Numbered from the stretch's first letter, positions 1 through 7,797 are shown. The stretch is 10,000 bases of DNA from Flavobacterium sp. (GCF_020217025.1 NZ_JAIWOF010000192.1:1-10000); one strand, 5' to 3'. A program made the numbers and translations. Notes: generated by a model not told the origin, from the letters alone.

Positions 1-409
1 CTAAGTTGGTATAATCTTCGTTTTTGTAATTTACAATTCTAACATCCATTCCATGCAAAACCACATCTTTCAAATAAGGATGACCCGGATCGTAAATTTT
101 CTTAAAACTTAAAATAGAAGTATTTAATTTTTTGATGTAAAACAAAGTATCGTTATGATGGTCTAAAACCAAAACATCGCCAAGTTTTACACTTCCGAAA
201 GGCGTAATGGCAACTTTTTTAATAGAAATATTAGTTCCAAATGATTCATTTAAACTATCAGTCGCGTATTTTCCTAAAGCAGTTTGCACAAAAGGTAACG
301 ACAAAAGAATACCCAATAATAGAAACAGCAATAAAATTGCGATTAGGGAACGAAATAGTATTTTTTTAAATTTTTTGATACGTTCTTTTGTTTTAAATTT
401 GCTACCAAT
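1..409 (-). CDS. TamB-like translocation/assembly module protein, N-terminal part (runs off left edge)
   Basis: Only about 136 N-terminal residues are present; TamB-type proteins usually exceed 1000 residues. A basic stretch (KERIKKFKKILFR) is followed by one hydrophobic segment ending in LLSLPFVQTALGKYATDSLN, then beta-rich sequence (ISIKKVAITPFGSVKLGDVLV). This signal-anchor plus 'SLPFVQT..' layout is typical of the TamB/DUF490 family, inner-membrane-anchored periplasmic proteins that help place outer-membrane components. The start is odd: between an in-frame stop at 413-415 and the membrane segment there is no ATG, GTG or TTG. I place the start at an ATT (407-409); an ATA lies just before it. 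A good promoter sits about 25 bases upstream, which fits a start here. The gene is divergent from tsaD, an arrangement I recall from flavobacteria. The family call is fairly sure, the start codon is not. Confidence 0.75.
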   Translation of the reverse strand, partial: MGSKFKTKERIKKFKKILFRSLIAILLLFLLLGILLSLPFVQTALGKYATDSLNESFGTNISIKKVAITPFGSVKLGDVLVLDHHNDTLFYIKKLNTSILSFKKIYDPGHPYLKDVVLHGMDVRIVNYKNEDYTNL

Positions 410-433
410 TATTTAACTGGGTGTATAATCCAA

Positions 434-465
434 CAAAAATAAGGAAATTTGTAAGATAATTACAA
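434..465 (-). promoter_or_regulatory. Bacteroidota-type promoter for the tamB-like gene
   Basis: On the minus strand, TATTTTTG (441-434) matches the -7 consensus TAnnTTTG exactly. A TTG at 465-463 serves as the -33 element, with a spacer of 21 bases. Transcription would start near 428, about 20 bases before the proposed ATT start. The elements are seen directly; activity is inferred. Confidence 0.55.
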
Positions 466-493
466 TATCCCTATTCCAAATTTCATGCCTAAA

Positions 494-1516
494 ATGTCAG
501 AAAGAAAAATATATACTTTAGCCATCGAAAGTTCGTGTGATGATACGTCTGCAGCCGTACTTTGTAACGATGTTGTTTTGTCAAATATTGTGGCACGACA
601 AGCGATTCACGAAGAATATGGTGGCGTAGTTCCAGAATTAGCTTCGAGAGCGCACCAACAGAACATTGTTCCAGTAGTAGATGTTGCTATTAAAAAGGCT
701 GGAATTACCAAAAACGACTTAAATTGTATCGCTTTCACACAAGGTCCAGGATTGATGGGTTCGCTATTAGTTGGAGGTTCTTTTGCAAAATCGATGAGTA
801 TGGCTTTGGATATTCCGTTGGTAGCGGTAAATCACATGAAAGCGCATATTTTAGCGCATTTTATTGATGAAGAAGGTTTTGATAAACCAACGTTTCCTTT
901 TTTGGCGTTGACTATTTCTGGCGGACATACCCAAATTGTTAAAGTAAATAGTTTTTTTGATTTGGAAATTATTGGCGAAACTACTGATGATGCTGTAGGA
1001 GAAGCTTTTGATAAATCGGCTAAGATTTTAGGACTTCCTTATCCTGGTGGGCCATTGATTGATAAATTTGCACAAGAAGGAAATCCGAAAGCGTTTCCGT
1101 TTACCAAACCAAAAGTAGATGGTTTGAATTTTAGTTTTAGTGGTTTAAAAACCCAAATTCTATATTTCATCCAAAAAAATGTAGCGATAAATCCGAATTT
1201 CATTGAAGAAAATAAAGCGGATATTTGCGCTTCTATACAATATACCATTATCAATATTTTAATGGATAAATTGAAATTAGCTGTTGCTGAAACTGGAATT
1301 AACCAAATTGCGATTGGTGGAGGCGTTTCTGCAAATTCAGGAATTCGAACTACATTAAAAGAAGCAGAAAAAAAATACGATTGGAAATCTTACATTCCAA
1401 AATTTGAATACACAACTGATAATGCAGCAATGATTGGAATTGTAGGGTATTATAACTTTTTAGAAGAAAATTTCAGTCAAGCTGATGTAACTTCTAAAGC
1501 ACGAATTGAATTTTAA
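494..1516 (+). CDS. tsaD: tRNA N6-adenosine threonylcarbamoyltransferase TsaD
   Basis: Transfers the threonylcarbamoyl group from threonylcarbamoyl-AMP to A37 of ANN-decoding tRNAs (t6A), working in the cytoplasm with TsaB, TsaC and TsaE. The protein is a full-length ASKHA-fold member of about 340 residues. Numbered from this start, the N-terminal LAIESSCDDTSAA, the metal-binding HMKAH (H114 and H118), TISGGHTQ, GEAFDKSAKILGLPYPGGP, FSFSGLKT, and the C-terminal GGGVSANSG and TDNAAMIG (metal-ligand Asp about 309) are all visible. An ATG three codons upstream (485) is also possible, but the 494 start follows A-rich sequence and gives the short leader before 'IY.LAIES' usual in flavobacterial homologues. 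It is the first gene of a plus-strand set, five bases before rsmE. No convincing TAnnTTTG promoter is visible in front. Confidence 0.96.
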   Translation: MSERKIYTLAIESSCDDTSAAVLCNDVVLSNIVARQAIHEEYGGVVPELASRAHQQNIVPVVDVAIKKAGITKNDLNCIAFTQGPGLMGSLLVGGSFAKSMSMALDIPLVAVNHMKAHILAHFIDEEGFDKPTFPFLALTISGGHTQIVKVNSFFDLEIIGETTDDAVGEAFDKSAKILGLPYPGGPLIDKFAQEGNPKAFPFTKPKVDGLNFSFSGLKTQILYFIQKNVAINPNFIEENKADICASIQYTIINILMDKLKLAVAETGINQIAIGGGVSANSGIRTTLKEAEKKYDWKSYIPKFEYTTDNAAMIGIVGYYNFLEENFSQADVTSKARIEF

Positions 1517-1521
1517 AACTT

Positions 1522-2226
1522 ATGCAACTATTCTATAATTCCGATATAAAACAAGGTGATATTACTTTCTTTTTCGACAAAGAAGAAAGCAAACATATTA
1601 TTAAAGTATTACGTAAAAAAGAAAGTGATAAAATATTTATTACTAACGGATTAGGTTTTTTATTTGAATCTGAAATTATTTTAGCTTCTGAGAAAAAATG
1701 TGAGGTAAAAATCACAAAAGAAACCTTTCAAGAACCTGATAAATTTTACACCCATATTGCCGTTGCTCCTACTAAAATGAACGACCGATTGGAATGGTTT
1801 TTAGAAAAAGCAACCGAAATTGGCATCCACGAAATCACGCCAATTATTTGTGATCATTCCGAACGAAAAGTATATAAAATTGATCGAGCGGAAAAAATCA
1901 TTCAAGCCGCAATGAAACAATCGTTACATTATTATATTCCAAAAATCAACGAACCGATTTCATTCACACAATTCGTAAAATCGAATATCGGCGGACAAAA
2001 ATTCATCGCCCATTGTGAAGAAACCGATAAAAAATCATTTACGAACGAAATCAAAAAAGAAGAAAAAGTTACTATTTTAATTGGACCTGAAGGGGATTTT
2101 TCTACAAAAGAAATCAATTTGGCTATTGAAAATGGATTTATTCCTGTAACTTTGGGAAACACAAGGTTGCGAACAGAAACGGCTGCTCTAGTAGCTTGTC
2201 ATACAATTGCATTGATAAATGAATAA
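1522..2226 (+). CDS. rsmE: 16S rRNA (uracil(1498)-N(3))-methyltransferase RsmE
   Basis: SAM-dependent methyltransferase of the SPOUT class that makes m3U1498 in the decoding region of 16S rRNA. The length of 234 residues is normal. An N-terminal PUA-like RNA-binding part (about 1-70, with the family's 'HI.KVLR') is followed by the knotted catalytic domain. Visible signatures are EKATEIG (95-101), ILIGPEGDFS (186-194) and the C-terminal LGNTRLRTETAAL (211-223), which form the SAM-binding trefoil knot. It starts five bases after tsaD stops and its last eight bases overlap the next gene, so it is probably cotranscribed and translationally coupled. No residue of the family signature appears to be missing. 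Confidence 0.95.
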   Translation: MQLFYNSDIKQGDITFFFDKEESKHIIKVLRKKESDKIFITNGLGFLFESEIILASEKKCEVKITKETFQEPDKFYTHIAVAPTKMNDRLEWFLEKATEIGIHEITPIICDHSERKVYKIDRAEKIIQAAMKQSLHYYIPKINEPISFTQFVKSNIGGQKFIAHCEETDKKSFTNEIKKEEKVTILIGPEGDFSTKEINLAIENGFIPVTLGNTRLRTETAALVACHTIALINE

Positions 2227-2857
2227 AATTTTAGTCATATTATTATTAGTTTGGAATTTGGGATTTTCCCAAGAAATTGCTGTTGCTAAATATTATGGCG
2301 GTGGCGATTGGTATGCGAATCCGACTTCTTTACCTAATTTGGCTAAATTTTGCAATCAAAACATCAATACTAAAATCAATACCAAAATTGCTACTGTTGA
2401 AGTTGGAAGTTCGGAAATATTTACCTATCCCTTCGTGCATATGACAGGTCATGGAAATGTTGTTTTTAGTCCGAATGATGTTATCAATCTTCGCAATTAT
2501 CTTACTTCAGGAGGATTTTTACATATTGATGATAATTACGGTATGGACGAATTCATCCGAAAAGAAATTAAAAAAATATTTCCTGATAATCCATTAACGG
2601 AAATTCCTTCAAATCACATTTTATTTCAAGAACCTTTTAATTTTCCTGGTGGATTACCCAAAATTCATGAACACGACAATCAAAAACCACAAGCTTTTGG
2701 GATTTTCATCGAAGGGCGAATTGTTCTTTTATATACTTATCAAACGGATTTAGGAGATGGTTGGGAAGATCCTGAAGTTCATAACGACCCACAGAATATT
2801 AGAGAAAAAGCACTAAAAATGGGTGCTAACATTTTAAACTATGCATTCAAAAATTAA
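2219..2857 (+). CDS. Secreted DUF4159-domain protein
   Basis: A 212-residue protein with a signal peptide (MNKILVILLLVWNLGFSQ, probable cleavage near FS/Q), so it should act in the periplasm or at the cell surface. The mature part is one DUF4159 domain: YYGGGDWYANPTSLPNL at the front, then MTGHGNVVFS, the central LRNYLTSGGFLHIDDNYGMD (97-116), and a C-terminal EDPEVHNDP. The GGFLHIDDN core resembles the glutamine-amidotransferase-like fold usually assigned to this family, but no activity is established, and I see no basis to assign one. The ATG lies inside the end of rsmE (overlap ATGAATAA), which suggests translational coupling. The neighbourhood with tsaD and rsmE appears to be a conserved flavobacterial arrangement (from memory). 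Confidence 0.85.
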   Translation: MNKILVILLLVWNLGFSQEIAVAKYYGGGDWYANPTSLPNLAKFCNQNINTKINTKIATVEVGSSEIFTYPFVHMTGHGNVVFSPNDVINLRNYLTSGGFLHIDDNYGMDEFIRKEIKKIFPDNPLTEIPSNHILFQEPFNFPGGLPKIHEHDNQKPQAFGIFIEGRIVLLYTYQTDLGDGWEDPEVHNDPQNIREKALKMGANILNYAFKN

Positions 2858-2878
2858 TTTTAAAAAAAATTAATTTTT
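2849..2878. repeat. AT-only inverted repeat at the end of the DUF4159 gene
   Basis: A 13-base arm (AAAAATTAATTTT, 2849-2861) is perfectly mirrored at 2866-2878 with a 4-base A loop. It spans the stop codon of the DUF4159 gene. It could be a weak terminator, but a stem of only A-T pairs is unstable and such repeats arise easily in AT-rich DNA. The repeat is seen; any role is open. Confidence 0.4.
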
Positions 2879-3087
2879 ATTAAAATATGCAGAAAAACTA
2901 CAGCAAATTATTTTTCAATACCTTTTAATTTTGATTTGTTATCTTTTTGAAACGAAAAATTAATGTTACATAATTTTTACAGAAACTTTGATTTACTGTA
3001 AAGAAACACAAACATTACATTAAAAAAATAGTAATATCGTTACAAAAATGTTAACTAACCGAATCAACTAACTAAAATGTATTAATT

Positions 3088-4053
3088 ATGAAAAAAGCCC
3101 TTTTATCAGCAGTTTCATTACTGTTATTAGTTTCATGTAGTAATGATGAAACCAACTCTTCTACTAATGATTTAGCAGCAACTACAACTCACGAATATCA
3201 CAGAGGTTGTGCTTCTCATGAAGTTCACGAACAACAATTAAGAGAAAATCCAGAATTAGCTATAAAAATGGCAGAAATTGAAAGATTTACTCAAAATGCA
3301 ATTGCTAATGGAAGATTAGTTAACGGAAAAATCGAAATTCCTGTTGTTGTCAATGTTTTATATAGAACTACTGCTGAAAATATTTCTTTAACACAAATAC
3401 AATCTCAAATTGATGTTTTAAATAAAGATTTCAATGCATTAAACAGTGATTTCAATCAAGTCCCATCTGTTTTTTCAGGAGTTAAAGCAAATGTTGGAAT
3501 TTCATTTGTATTAGATGCTGTTTACAGAAAATCAACAACAAAAAAATCTTGGGGAACTAATGACGCTATGAAAAAATCAACTCAAGGCGGAATGAATCCT
3601 ACCTCACCAACTACTAAATTAAACTTATGGGTTTGTACAATTGGTGGTGGAATTTTAGGTTATGCACAATTTCCAGGTGGTTCTTCTGCAACTGACGGAG
3701 TTGTTATTGATTCTAAATATTTTGGAACTACTGGAACTGCAACAGCTCCATTTAACAAAGGAAGAACTGCTACGCACGAAGTAGGCCACTGGATGAACTT
3801 AAGACATATTTGGGGTGATGCTACTTGCGGAAACGATTTAGTAAGCGATACTCCTACTCACAATACAGCTAATTACGGAATGCCTGCATTCCCACACTAC
3901 TCTACTTGTACAGGAACACCTATTGAAATGACAATGAACTACATGGATTACACAGATGATGCTGGAATGTACATGTTCTCAAACGGACAAAAAAGCAGAA
4001 TGTTAGCTATTTTTGCCTCTGGAGGATCAAGATTTTCATTTGCTCAACCATAA
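3088..4053 (+). CDS. Lipoprotein zinc metalloprotease, M43 (pappalysin-like) family
   Basis: A 321-residue secreted endopeptidase. The N-terminus is a lipoprotein signal peptide with lipobox LVSC (Cys17). The following SNDET is acidic, similar to signals that send Bacteroidota lipoproteins to the cell surface (inference). A propeptide-like region (about 30-80) precedes the catalytic domain. Zinc site: HEVGHWMNLRH (H230, E231, H234, H240), followed by IWGD; conserved CGNDLVSDTP (247-256); Met-turn in MNYMDYTDD (Met286). The residue before the third His region is Asn rather than the Gly of the general HExxHxxGxxH pattern, which I believe is a common flavobacterial variant. The protein ends soon after the catalytic domain, with no type IX secretion tail visible. 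It stands alone: 230 bases of intergenic DNA precede it and a strong terminator follows. Candidate -7 boxes upstream (2926-2933 TAATTTTG; 2973-2980 AAACTTTG) are unproven. Cleavage targets cannot be told from sequence. Confidence 0.88.
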   Translation: MKKALLSAVSLLLLVSCSNDETNSSTNDLAATTTHEYHRGCASHEVHEQQLRENPELAIKMAEIERFTQNAIANGRLVNGKIEIPVVVNVLYRTTAENISLTQIQSQIDVLNKDFNALNSDFNQVPSVFSGVKANVGISFVLDAVYRKSTTKKSWGTNDAMKKSTQGGMNPTSPTTKLNLWVCTIGGGILGYAQFPGGSSATDGVVIDSKYFGTTGTATAPFNKGRTATHEVGHWMNLRHIWGDATCGNDLVSDTPTHNTANYGMPAFPHYSTCTGTPIEMTMNYMDYTDDAGMYMFSNGQKSRMLAIFASGGSRFSFAQP

Positions 4054-4080
4054 ACCAATGAAACATTTGAGTTAATTAAG

Positions 4081-4110
4081 AAAACTCACCATTATGTGGT
4101 GAGTTTTTTT
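4081..4110 (+). terminator. Rho-independent terminator after the metalloprotease gene
   Basis: A perfect 11-base-pair hairpin (AAAACTCACCA / TGGTGAGTTTT, loop TTATG) is followed by more T residues. It ends the metalloprotease transcript and separates it from the next gene, whose ATG is only about 22 bases on. Confidence 0.88.
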
Positions 4111-4132
4111 TATTTTAGCAAAAACAAATTAA

Positions 4133-5227
4133 ATGACTTCAAAAGAATTAAGCTTCGGAATTGTAAGAGCAGTTGGTATTATTGCCGCTATTTCACTTCT
4201 GTTATTTTTCTTTTATAAAATTTTAACTGTAATTGTTTATATCATCGTATCGGTTGTTTTTACACTTTTGTTGTATCCGTTCGTACTATTTTTAAGAAGA
4301 AAACTTAAATTTAGAAATACATTAGCCGTTGTTACTACATTGATAATGGTAATTCTTTTAATTTCGGGAATCATTTTACTTTTTGTTCCGCTAATTATAT
4401 CACAAGGTGAAAATTTATCACTTTTGGATATCAAATCACTGGAAAGCAATTACAATAGATTGTTAAATGATGTTACAATTTATCTGAGTTCTCACAATAT
4501 CGATTTACAACAAATTACTAAAAGTTCTAACTTAACGTCATTTTCAAATTTTGAATTTATTCCTAATTTTTTAAATAACATCGTAAGTACCATTGGGAAT
4601 ATCGGAATGGGTTTGGCCTCTGTTTTATTCATTTCATTTTTCCTGCTTAAAGAAAGAATCGCTTTTGCGACCGCTTTTAAAAATGTTTTACCACTAGATC
4701 AAAAAGAAAAAGTTTTAAATTCAATTGAAAAAATAAACGAAATGCTTTCAAGATATTTCTTAGGGCTGTTGCTTCAATTGTTCATTATTTTAGTTTTATA
4801 TTTTATTGTTTTTTTAATTTTTGGAGTCGATAATGCTCTAATAATTGCTCTTTTGTGTGCTGTTTTCAACATCGTTCCTTATGTAGGTCCAATTATTGCC
4901 ACCTTTGTAGCTTGTGTTTTAATCATGATTAGCGGTATTGGAACTGGTGCCGATTTTAACACAGAAACTTTACCTACAACTATTTATGTTTTAATTGGAA
5001 TGTTCGTTGTACAATTGATTGATAACAATATCAGTTCGCCTTTAATTTTTTCAAAAAGTACCAATTCGCATCCTTTAGAAATCTTTTTAGTGATTTTAAT
5101 TGCTGGAATTTTATTCGGTATTACCGGAATGATTATCGCAGTTCCGTTTTATACTTCATTAAAAGTAATAGGAAAAGAATTTTTACCTGAAAATAAAATC
5201 ATCAAAGCCCTTACCAAAAACTTATAG
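4133..5227 (+). CDS. AI-2E family transporter (PerM/UPF0118 type)
   Basis: A 364-residue polytopic inner-membrane protein with about eight hydrophobic segments: two at 10-55, one at 65-88, one near 155-173, and a C-terminal group between 207 and 345. The family signatures lie in that group: FNIVPYVGPIIA (245-256), QLIDNNISSPLIF (294-306) and GITGMIIAVP (329-338). Members include E. coli TqsA, linked to autoinducer-2 export, and Bacillus relatives that work as Na+/H+ exchangers, so the substrate here cannot be assigned and quorum sensing should not be assumed. It heads a three-gene cluster, with the methyltransferase starting two bases after its stop. The ATG sits just after the upstream terminator, so the promoter must overlap that hairpin or its T-run; a near-match TATTTTAG lies there but lacks a clear -33 element. 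Confidence 0.9.
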   Translation: MTSKELSFGIVRAVGIIAAISLLLFFFYKILTVIVYIIVSVVFTLLLYPFVLFLRRKLKFRNTLAVVTTLIMVILLISGIILLFVPLIISQGENLSLLDIKSLESNYNRLLNDVTIYLSSHNIDLQQITKSSNLTSFSNFEFIPNFLNNIVSTIGNIGMGLASVLFISFFLLKERIAFATAFKNVLPLDQKEKVLNSIEKINEMLSRYFLGLLLQLFIILVLYFIVFLIFGVDNALIIALLCAVFNIVPYVGPIIATFVACVLIMISGIGTGADFNTETLPTTIYVLIGMFVVQLIDNNISSPLIFSKSTNSHPLEIFLVILIAGILFGITGMIIAVPFYTSLKVIGKEFLPENKIIKALTKNL

Positions 5228-5229
5228 TT

Positions 5230-6408
5230 TTGAATTTAGAATCGATTTTACATACTGAAATACAAGATTTTATTAATCAAAATCTGAATGCTGATAGTAC
5301 GAAATTAGCTTTGAAGAAAAATCCATTTCCTGAAGTGAATTATTCGGTTATCATCAATCAAATTATTGCAAAAAAGAAAGCGAAAGATAAACTTCCAACT
5401 TGGTTTTCATCTGAAAATATTATTTATCCAGAGAAAATTTCAATCGAACAAACTTCGTCAGAAACTACGGCTAAGTACAAAGCTTCTTTAGTTTCAGGAG
5501 AAAAATTAATCGATTGCACGGGAGGATTTGGTATTGACGATTACTACTTTTCCAAACAATTCCAATCGGTTATTCATTGCGAATTGAATGCCGATTTATC
5601 TCAAATCGTAAAACATAATTTCGAAGTTTTAAAAGCCTCAAATATTGAATGTTATCAAGGTGACAGTACAGAAATCTTAGAACAATTTAATGAGAAATTC
5701 GATTGCATTTACATCGATCCATCTAGAAGAAATGATGCTAAAGGAAAAGTCTTTATGTTAGCCGATTGTTTGCCAAACGTAGTCGATTTACAGGACTTTT
5801 ATTATCAATTTACTGATACCCTTTTAATCAAAACCGCTCCTATTTTAGACCTTCACGCGGGTTTATTAGAATTGAAAAATGTATCAGAAATTCACATTGT
5901 AGGTGTTGATAATGAGGTAAAAGAATTGCTTTGGAAAATTGAGAAAAATTTCGACGCATCTCCAGAAATTATTGCAGTTAATTTAGAAAAAGAGAAGCAA
6001 ACAATTACTAAAATTGAAAGTACAAAATCCTATTTTGCTTCTTATAGTTTACCCAAAAAATATCTGTACGAACCCAACGCATCTCTAATGAAATCAGGCG
6101 GATTTGAAGCGGTTTCTGAATTGTTTGCTGTTGGAAAGTTGCATCAACATTCGCATTTATATACTTCGGATAAACTTATTGATTTTCCAGGAAGAAAATT
6201 TCAAATTGATGCAATTGTTCCGTTTCAGAAAAAAGAAATTTCACAATTTATACAGGGTAAAAAAATGAATGTTTCCACACGAAATTTCCCTATAAAACCT
6301 GAAGAAATCAAGAAAAAACACAAAATTACAGATGGTGGAACAGTTTTTGCTTTTTTCACCACGAATATGAATAATGAAAAAATAATTTTACTTTGCACCA
6401 AATTATAA
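5230..6408 (+). CDS. Class I SAM-dependent methyltransferase with THUMP-like C-terminal domain
   Basis: A 392-residue protein read from a TTG start two bases after the preceding stop; no ATG occurs in frame for over 170 codons, and MNLESILHTEIQDFINQNL looks like a true N-terminus. The central Rossmann methyltransferase shows motif I LIDCTGGFGID (93-103), the acidic motif II CELNADL (117-123), GDSTE (144-148) and a motif-IV-like YIDPSRR (161-167) in place of the usual DPPY/W. The C-terminal ~100 residues match the THUMP-like domain that follows such methyltransferases in Bacteroidota (FPGRKFQIDAIVPF; STRNFPIKPEEIKKK; DGGTVFAFF). By analogy with THUMP proteins the substrate is probably an RNA, but neither substrate nor base is known to me. 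It is placed between a membrane protein and a small secreted protein, almost certainly in one transcript. Confidence 0.85.
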   Translation: MNLESILHTEIQDFINQNLNADSTKLALKKNPFPEVNYSVIINQIIAKKKAKDKLPTWFSSENIIYPEKISIEQTSSETTAKYKASLVSGEKLIDCTGGFGIDDYYFSKQFQSVIHCELNADLSQIVKHNFEVLKASNIECYQGDSTEILEQFNEKFDCIYIDPSRRNDAKGKVFMLADCLPNVVDLQDFYYQFTDTLLIKTAPILDLHAGLLELKNVSEIHIVGVDNEVKELLWKIEKNFDASPEIIAVNLEKEKQTITKIESTKSYFASYSLPKKYLYEPNASLMKSGGFEAVSELFAVGKLHQHSHLYTSDKLIDFPGRKFQIDAIVPFQKKEISQFIQGKKMNVSTRNFPIKPEEIKKKHKITDGGTVFAFFTTNMNNEKIILLCTKL

Positions 6409-6413
6409 TCCAA

Positions 6414-6983
6414 ATGAAACACCTTTTATCGCTGCTATTATTACTAACATTAAGTGTTAACGCTCAAAAGAAAGATTGTATTTACGATATCGAAGAAAAA
6501 ACAGATTCAACTTCATTAAGAGTTTTACCAAGCGTTTTAATGCACGAAAAAATATTTGGAAACACCAATGAATACTTATTCTTTGCGCTTTTAAATGACA
6601 ACGGAACACCCATGTTAAGCATTCAACAATTACAAAAAAGCAAAGATTTCATTAAGACGAATTGTATTGCTAAAAATTCAAAAATTGTTTTACAATTAAT
6701 GAATGGCAAAATTATAAACTTAATAAGTTCCGATGAAGAAGCTTGTAGTATTTTAACTTACGATGCGAAAGAACAAGACAATATTAGAGTTTTAGATGGT
6801 TATTTTTATTTCACAAAAACCAATTACGAAGAATTAAAAAACAGTCCAATTAGCTTAATGCGCATTCAATTTGCTGGAGAAACAAAAGATTATATTCTAA
6901 AAAGCGAATTAAACTCAGAAACGTTAAAAACAACATCGAAACCAGATAGTTATTTTATGGAGTTTTTGAAGTGTGTAGAGTAG
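6414..6983 (+). CDS. Small secreted protein of unknown function
   Basis: I do not recognise this family. The ATG at 6414 lies five bases after the methyltransferase stop and gives a clean signal peptide (MKHLLSLLLLLTLSVNAQ, probable cleavage at NAQ); a longer TTG-started reading from 6393 overlaps the previous gene and adds residues before the signal, so I reject it. The mature part is about 170 residues with no membrane segment. It holds four cysteines (in KKDC, KTNC, EEAC and LKC near the end), which could pair as two disulfides in the periplasm. Probably last gene of the AI-2E/methyltransferase operon. No catalytic motif is visible. Confidence 0.8.
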   Translation: MKHLLSLLLLLTLSVNAQKKDCIYDIEEKTDSTSLRVLPSVLMHEKIFGNTNEYLFFALLNDNGTPMLSIQQLQKSKDFIKTNCIAKNSKIVLQLMNGKIINLISSDEEACSILTYDAKEQDNIRVLDGYFYFTKTNYEELKNSPISLMRIQFAGETKDYILKSELNSETLKTTSKPDSYFMEFLKCVE

Positions 6984-7097
6984 CAACATTTTGAGGCTTC
7001 ATTTCATTGAAGTTATGTCACCATGTATTAATAAACAAAGCATTCCATTCAGCAACAGATTTTCCTCTAGAAAATATAGAAGTAGCCTTTGAATCAA

Positions 7098-7118
7098 AAT
7101 GCTATTACCAATAGTATT
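7098..7118 (+). terminator. Weak hairpin between convergent genes
   Basis: AATGCTATT and AATAGTATT pair over nine positions on the plus strand (one G-T wobble), loop ACC, followed by the T-rich ATTTCTTTTC. It overlaps the stop of the minus-strand gene. It may end transcripts from the left, but is short and AT-rich. Confidence 0.3.
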
Positions 7119-7689
7119 ATTTCTTTTCTGTGCTTACTAATTTTAACTCTCCGTTTAAAGCTTTCCAAATTTCAACAGTTTTATTCGGTTGAGTTATATG
7201 TCGTTCAATAAGAATTGGAATTTCATTTTCTAGTTTGTAATAATCTTTATAAAATCGAATATAATTGTCCCAGGATGAAATGATTATCTTTTTTTCATGA
7301 TCGACTTCAGGATTTATAATTATTTCATAAGCTGTGTTTACTTCGAAAATTTCGGTTTTTTCATTGTATATCCAATATAGATAAGGAAATGGATGTTCAG
7401 CTGGAATTGATTTAATAATTCTAAAATCAATATAATTATCGAAATTCATGTCTTCAATTTCCATAATACTTTCATTTCTTATAAATGAATAAAAATAATT
7501 TTCGCTTGGTATTATTTCTTGGATATATTCTCCGTTTTTGAACACAATTATTTTACTTATTTTACATTCACTTATTTGACAATCTTTTGTTAAGTAAAAT
7601 GAAAATTCACCTTTTTTAAATTCTATTATTTCTTGAGAATAGAATTTAATTGAAAGTAAAAAAGTTATTATTAGCAGAGTTTTTTTCAT
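7117..7689 (-). CDS. Secreted protein, possibly XAC2610-related
   Basis: A 190-residue protein with a typical signal peptide (MKKTLLIITFLLSIKFYSQ, cleavage near YSQ). The middle carries IEDMNFDNYIDFRII (78-92), followed by FPYLYWIYNEKTEIFEVN (101-118) and a KKIIISSWD segment (133-141). This order of an acidic 'D.NFDgY.D' stretch, a 'Y..Y....t..F..n' stretch and a beta-rich tail resembles the XAC2610-related family of periplasmic proteins, some of which inhibit secreted enzymes. That match is from memory and weak, so the function is open. It has its own promoter, converges on the secreted-protein gene to its left, and is the last chromosomal gene before the probable integration junction. Confidence 0.8.
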   Translation of the reverse strand: MKKTLLIITFLLSIKFYSQEIIEFKKGEFSFYLTKDCQISECKISKIIVFKNGEYIQEIIPSENYFYSFIRNESIMEIEDMNFDNYIDFRIIKSIPAEHPFPYLYWIYNEKTEIFEVNTAYEIIINPEVDHEKKIIISSWDNYIRFYKDYYKLENEIPILIERHITQPNKTVEIWKALNGELKLVSTEKK

Positions 7690-7713
7690 AGTACTGTTAA
7701 CTAGTCAAAAAAA

Positions 7714-7742
7714 CAAATATACCAAACTTTTAACCAAAACAA
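7714..7742 (-). promoter_or_regulatory. Bacteroidota-type promoter for the minus-strand secreted-protein gene
   Basis: On the minus strand TATATTTG (7721-7714) is a perfect TAnnTTTG -7 element, with TTG at 7742-7740 and a spacer of 18 bases. The start of transcription would be near 7708, leaving a leader of under 20 bases before the ATG at 7689. Confidence 0.65.
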
Positions 7743-7769
7743 AAATATTTCAGGAAACTACCAAAAACA

Positions 7770-7797
7770 AAAAAGCCTTGCAAATGCAAGGCTTTTT
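7770..7797. terminator. Perfect 12-bp hairpin terminator, T-run on both strands
   Basis: AAAAAGCCTTGC (7770-7781) pairs fully with GCAAGGCTTTTT (7786-7797) around a 4-base loop, with U-tracts in either direction. On the minus strand it lies directly after the tRNA-3'-end-like sequence, where a tRNA terminator belongs, so it is probably the terminator of the interrupted tRNA gene and part of the host side of the junction. Confidence 0.85.

Noticed and set aside
207..416. Plus-strand open frame of 69 residues
   Set aside because: It is the antisense of the tamB-like gene, which has a convincing N-terminus and promoter.
485..493. Upstream ATG for tsaD
   Set aside because: Adds only three residues; the ATG at 494 gives the leader length usual before 'IY.LAIES'. 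Not fully excluded.
2926..2933. TAATTTTG, a perfect -7 box upstream of the metalloprotease
   Set aside because: No TTG at the right distance upstream and more than 150 bases from the start; this motif occurs by chance in AT-rich DNA.
3029..3041. Short inverted repeat GTAA/TTAC before the metalloprotease
   Set aside because: Four-base arms are expected by chance here.
4133..5227. Quorum-sensing (AI-2) role for the transporter
   Set aside because: The family name is historical; members carry different substrates and no AI-2 genes are nearby.
6393..6413. TTG start extending the small secreted protein
   Set aside because: Overlaps the methyltransferase gene and places residues in front of a clean signal peptide.
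6997..7012. CTTCA/TGAAG hairpin after the secreted-protein gene
   Set aside because: Five-base stem with no T-run; not a credible terminator.
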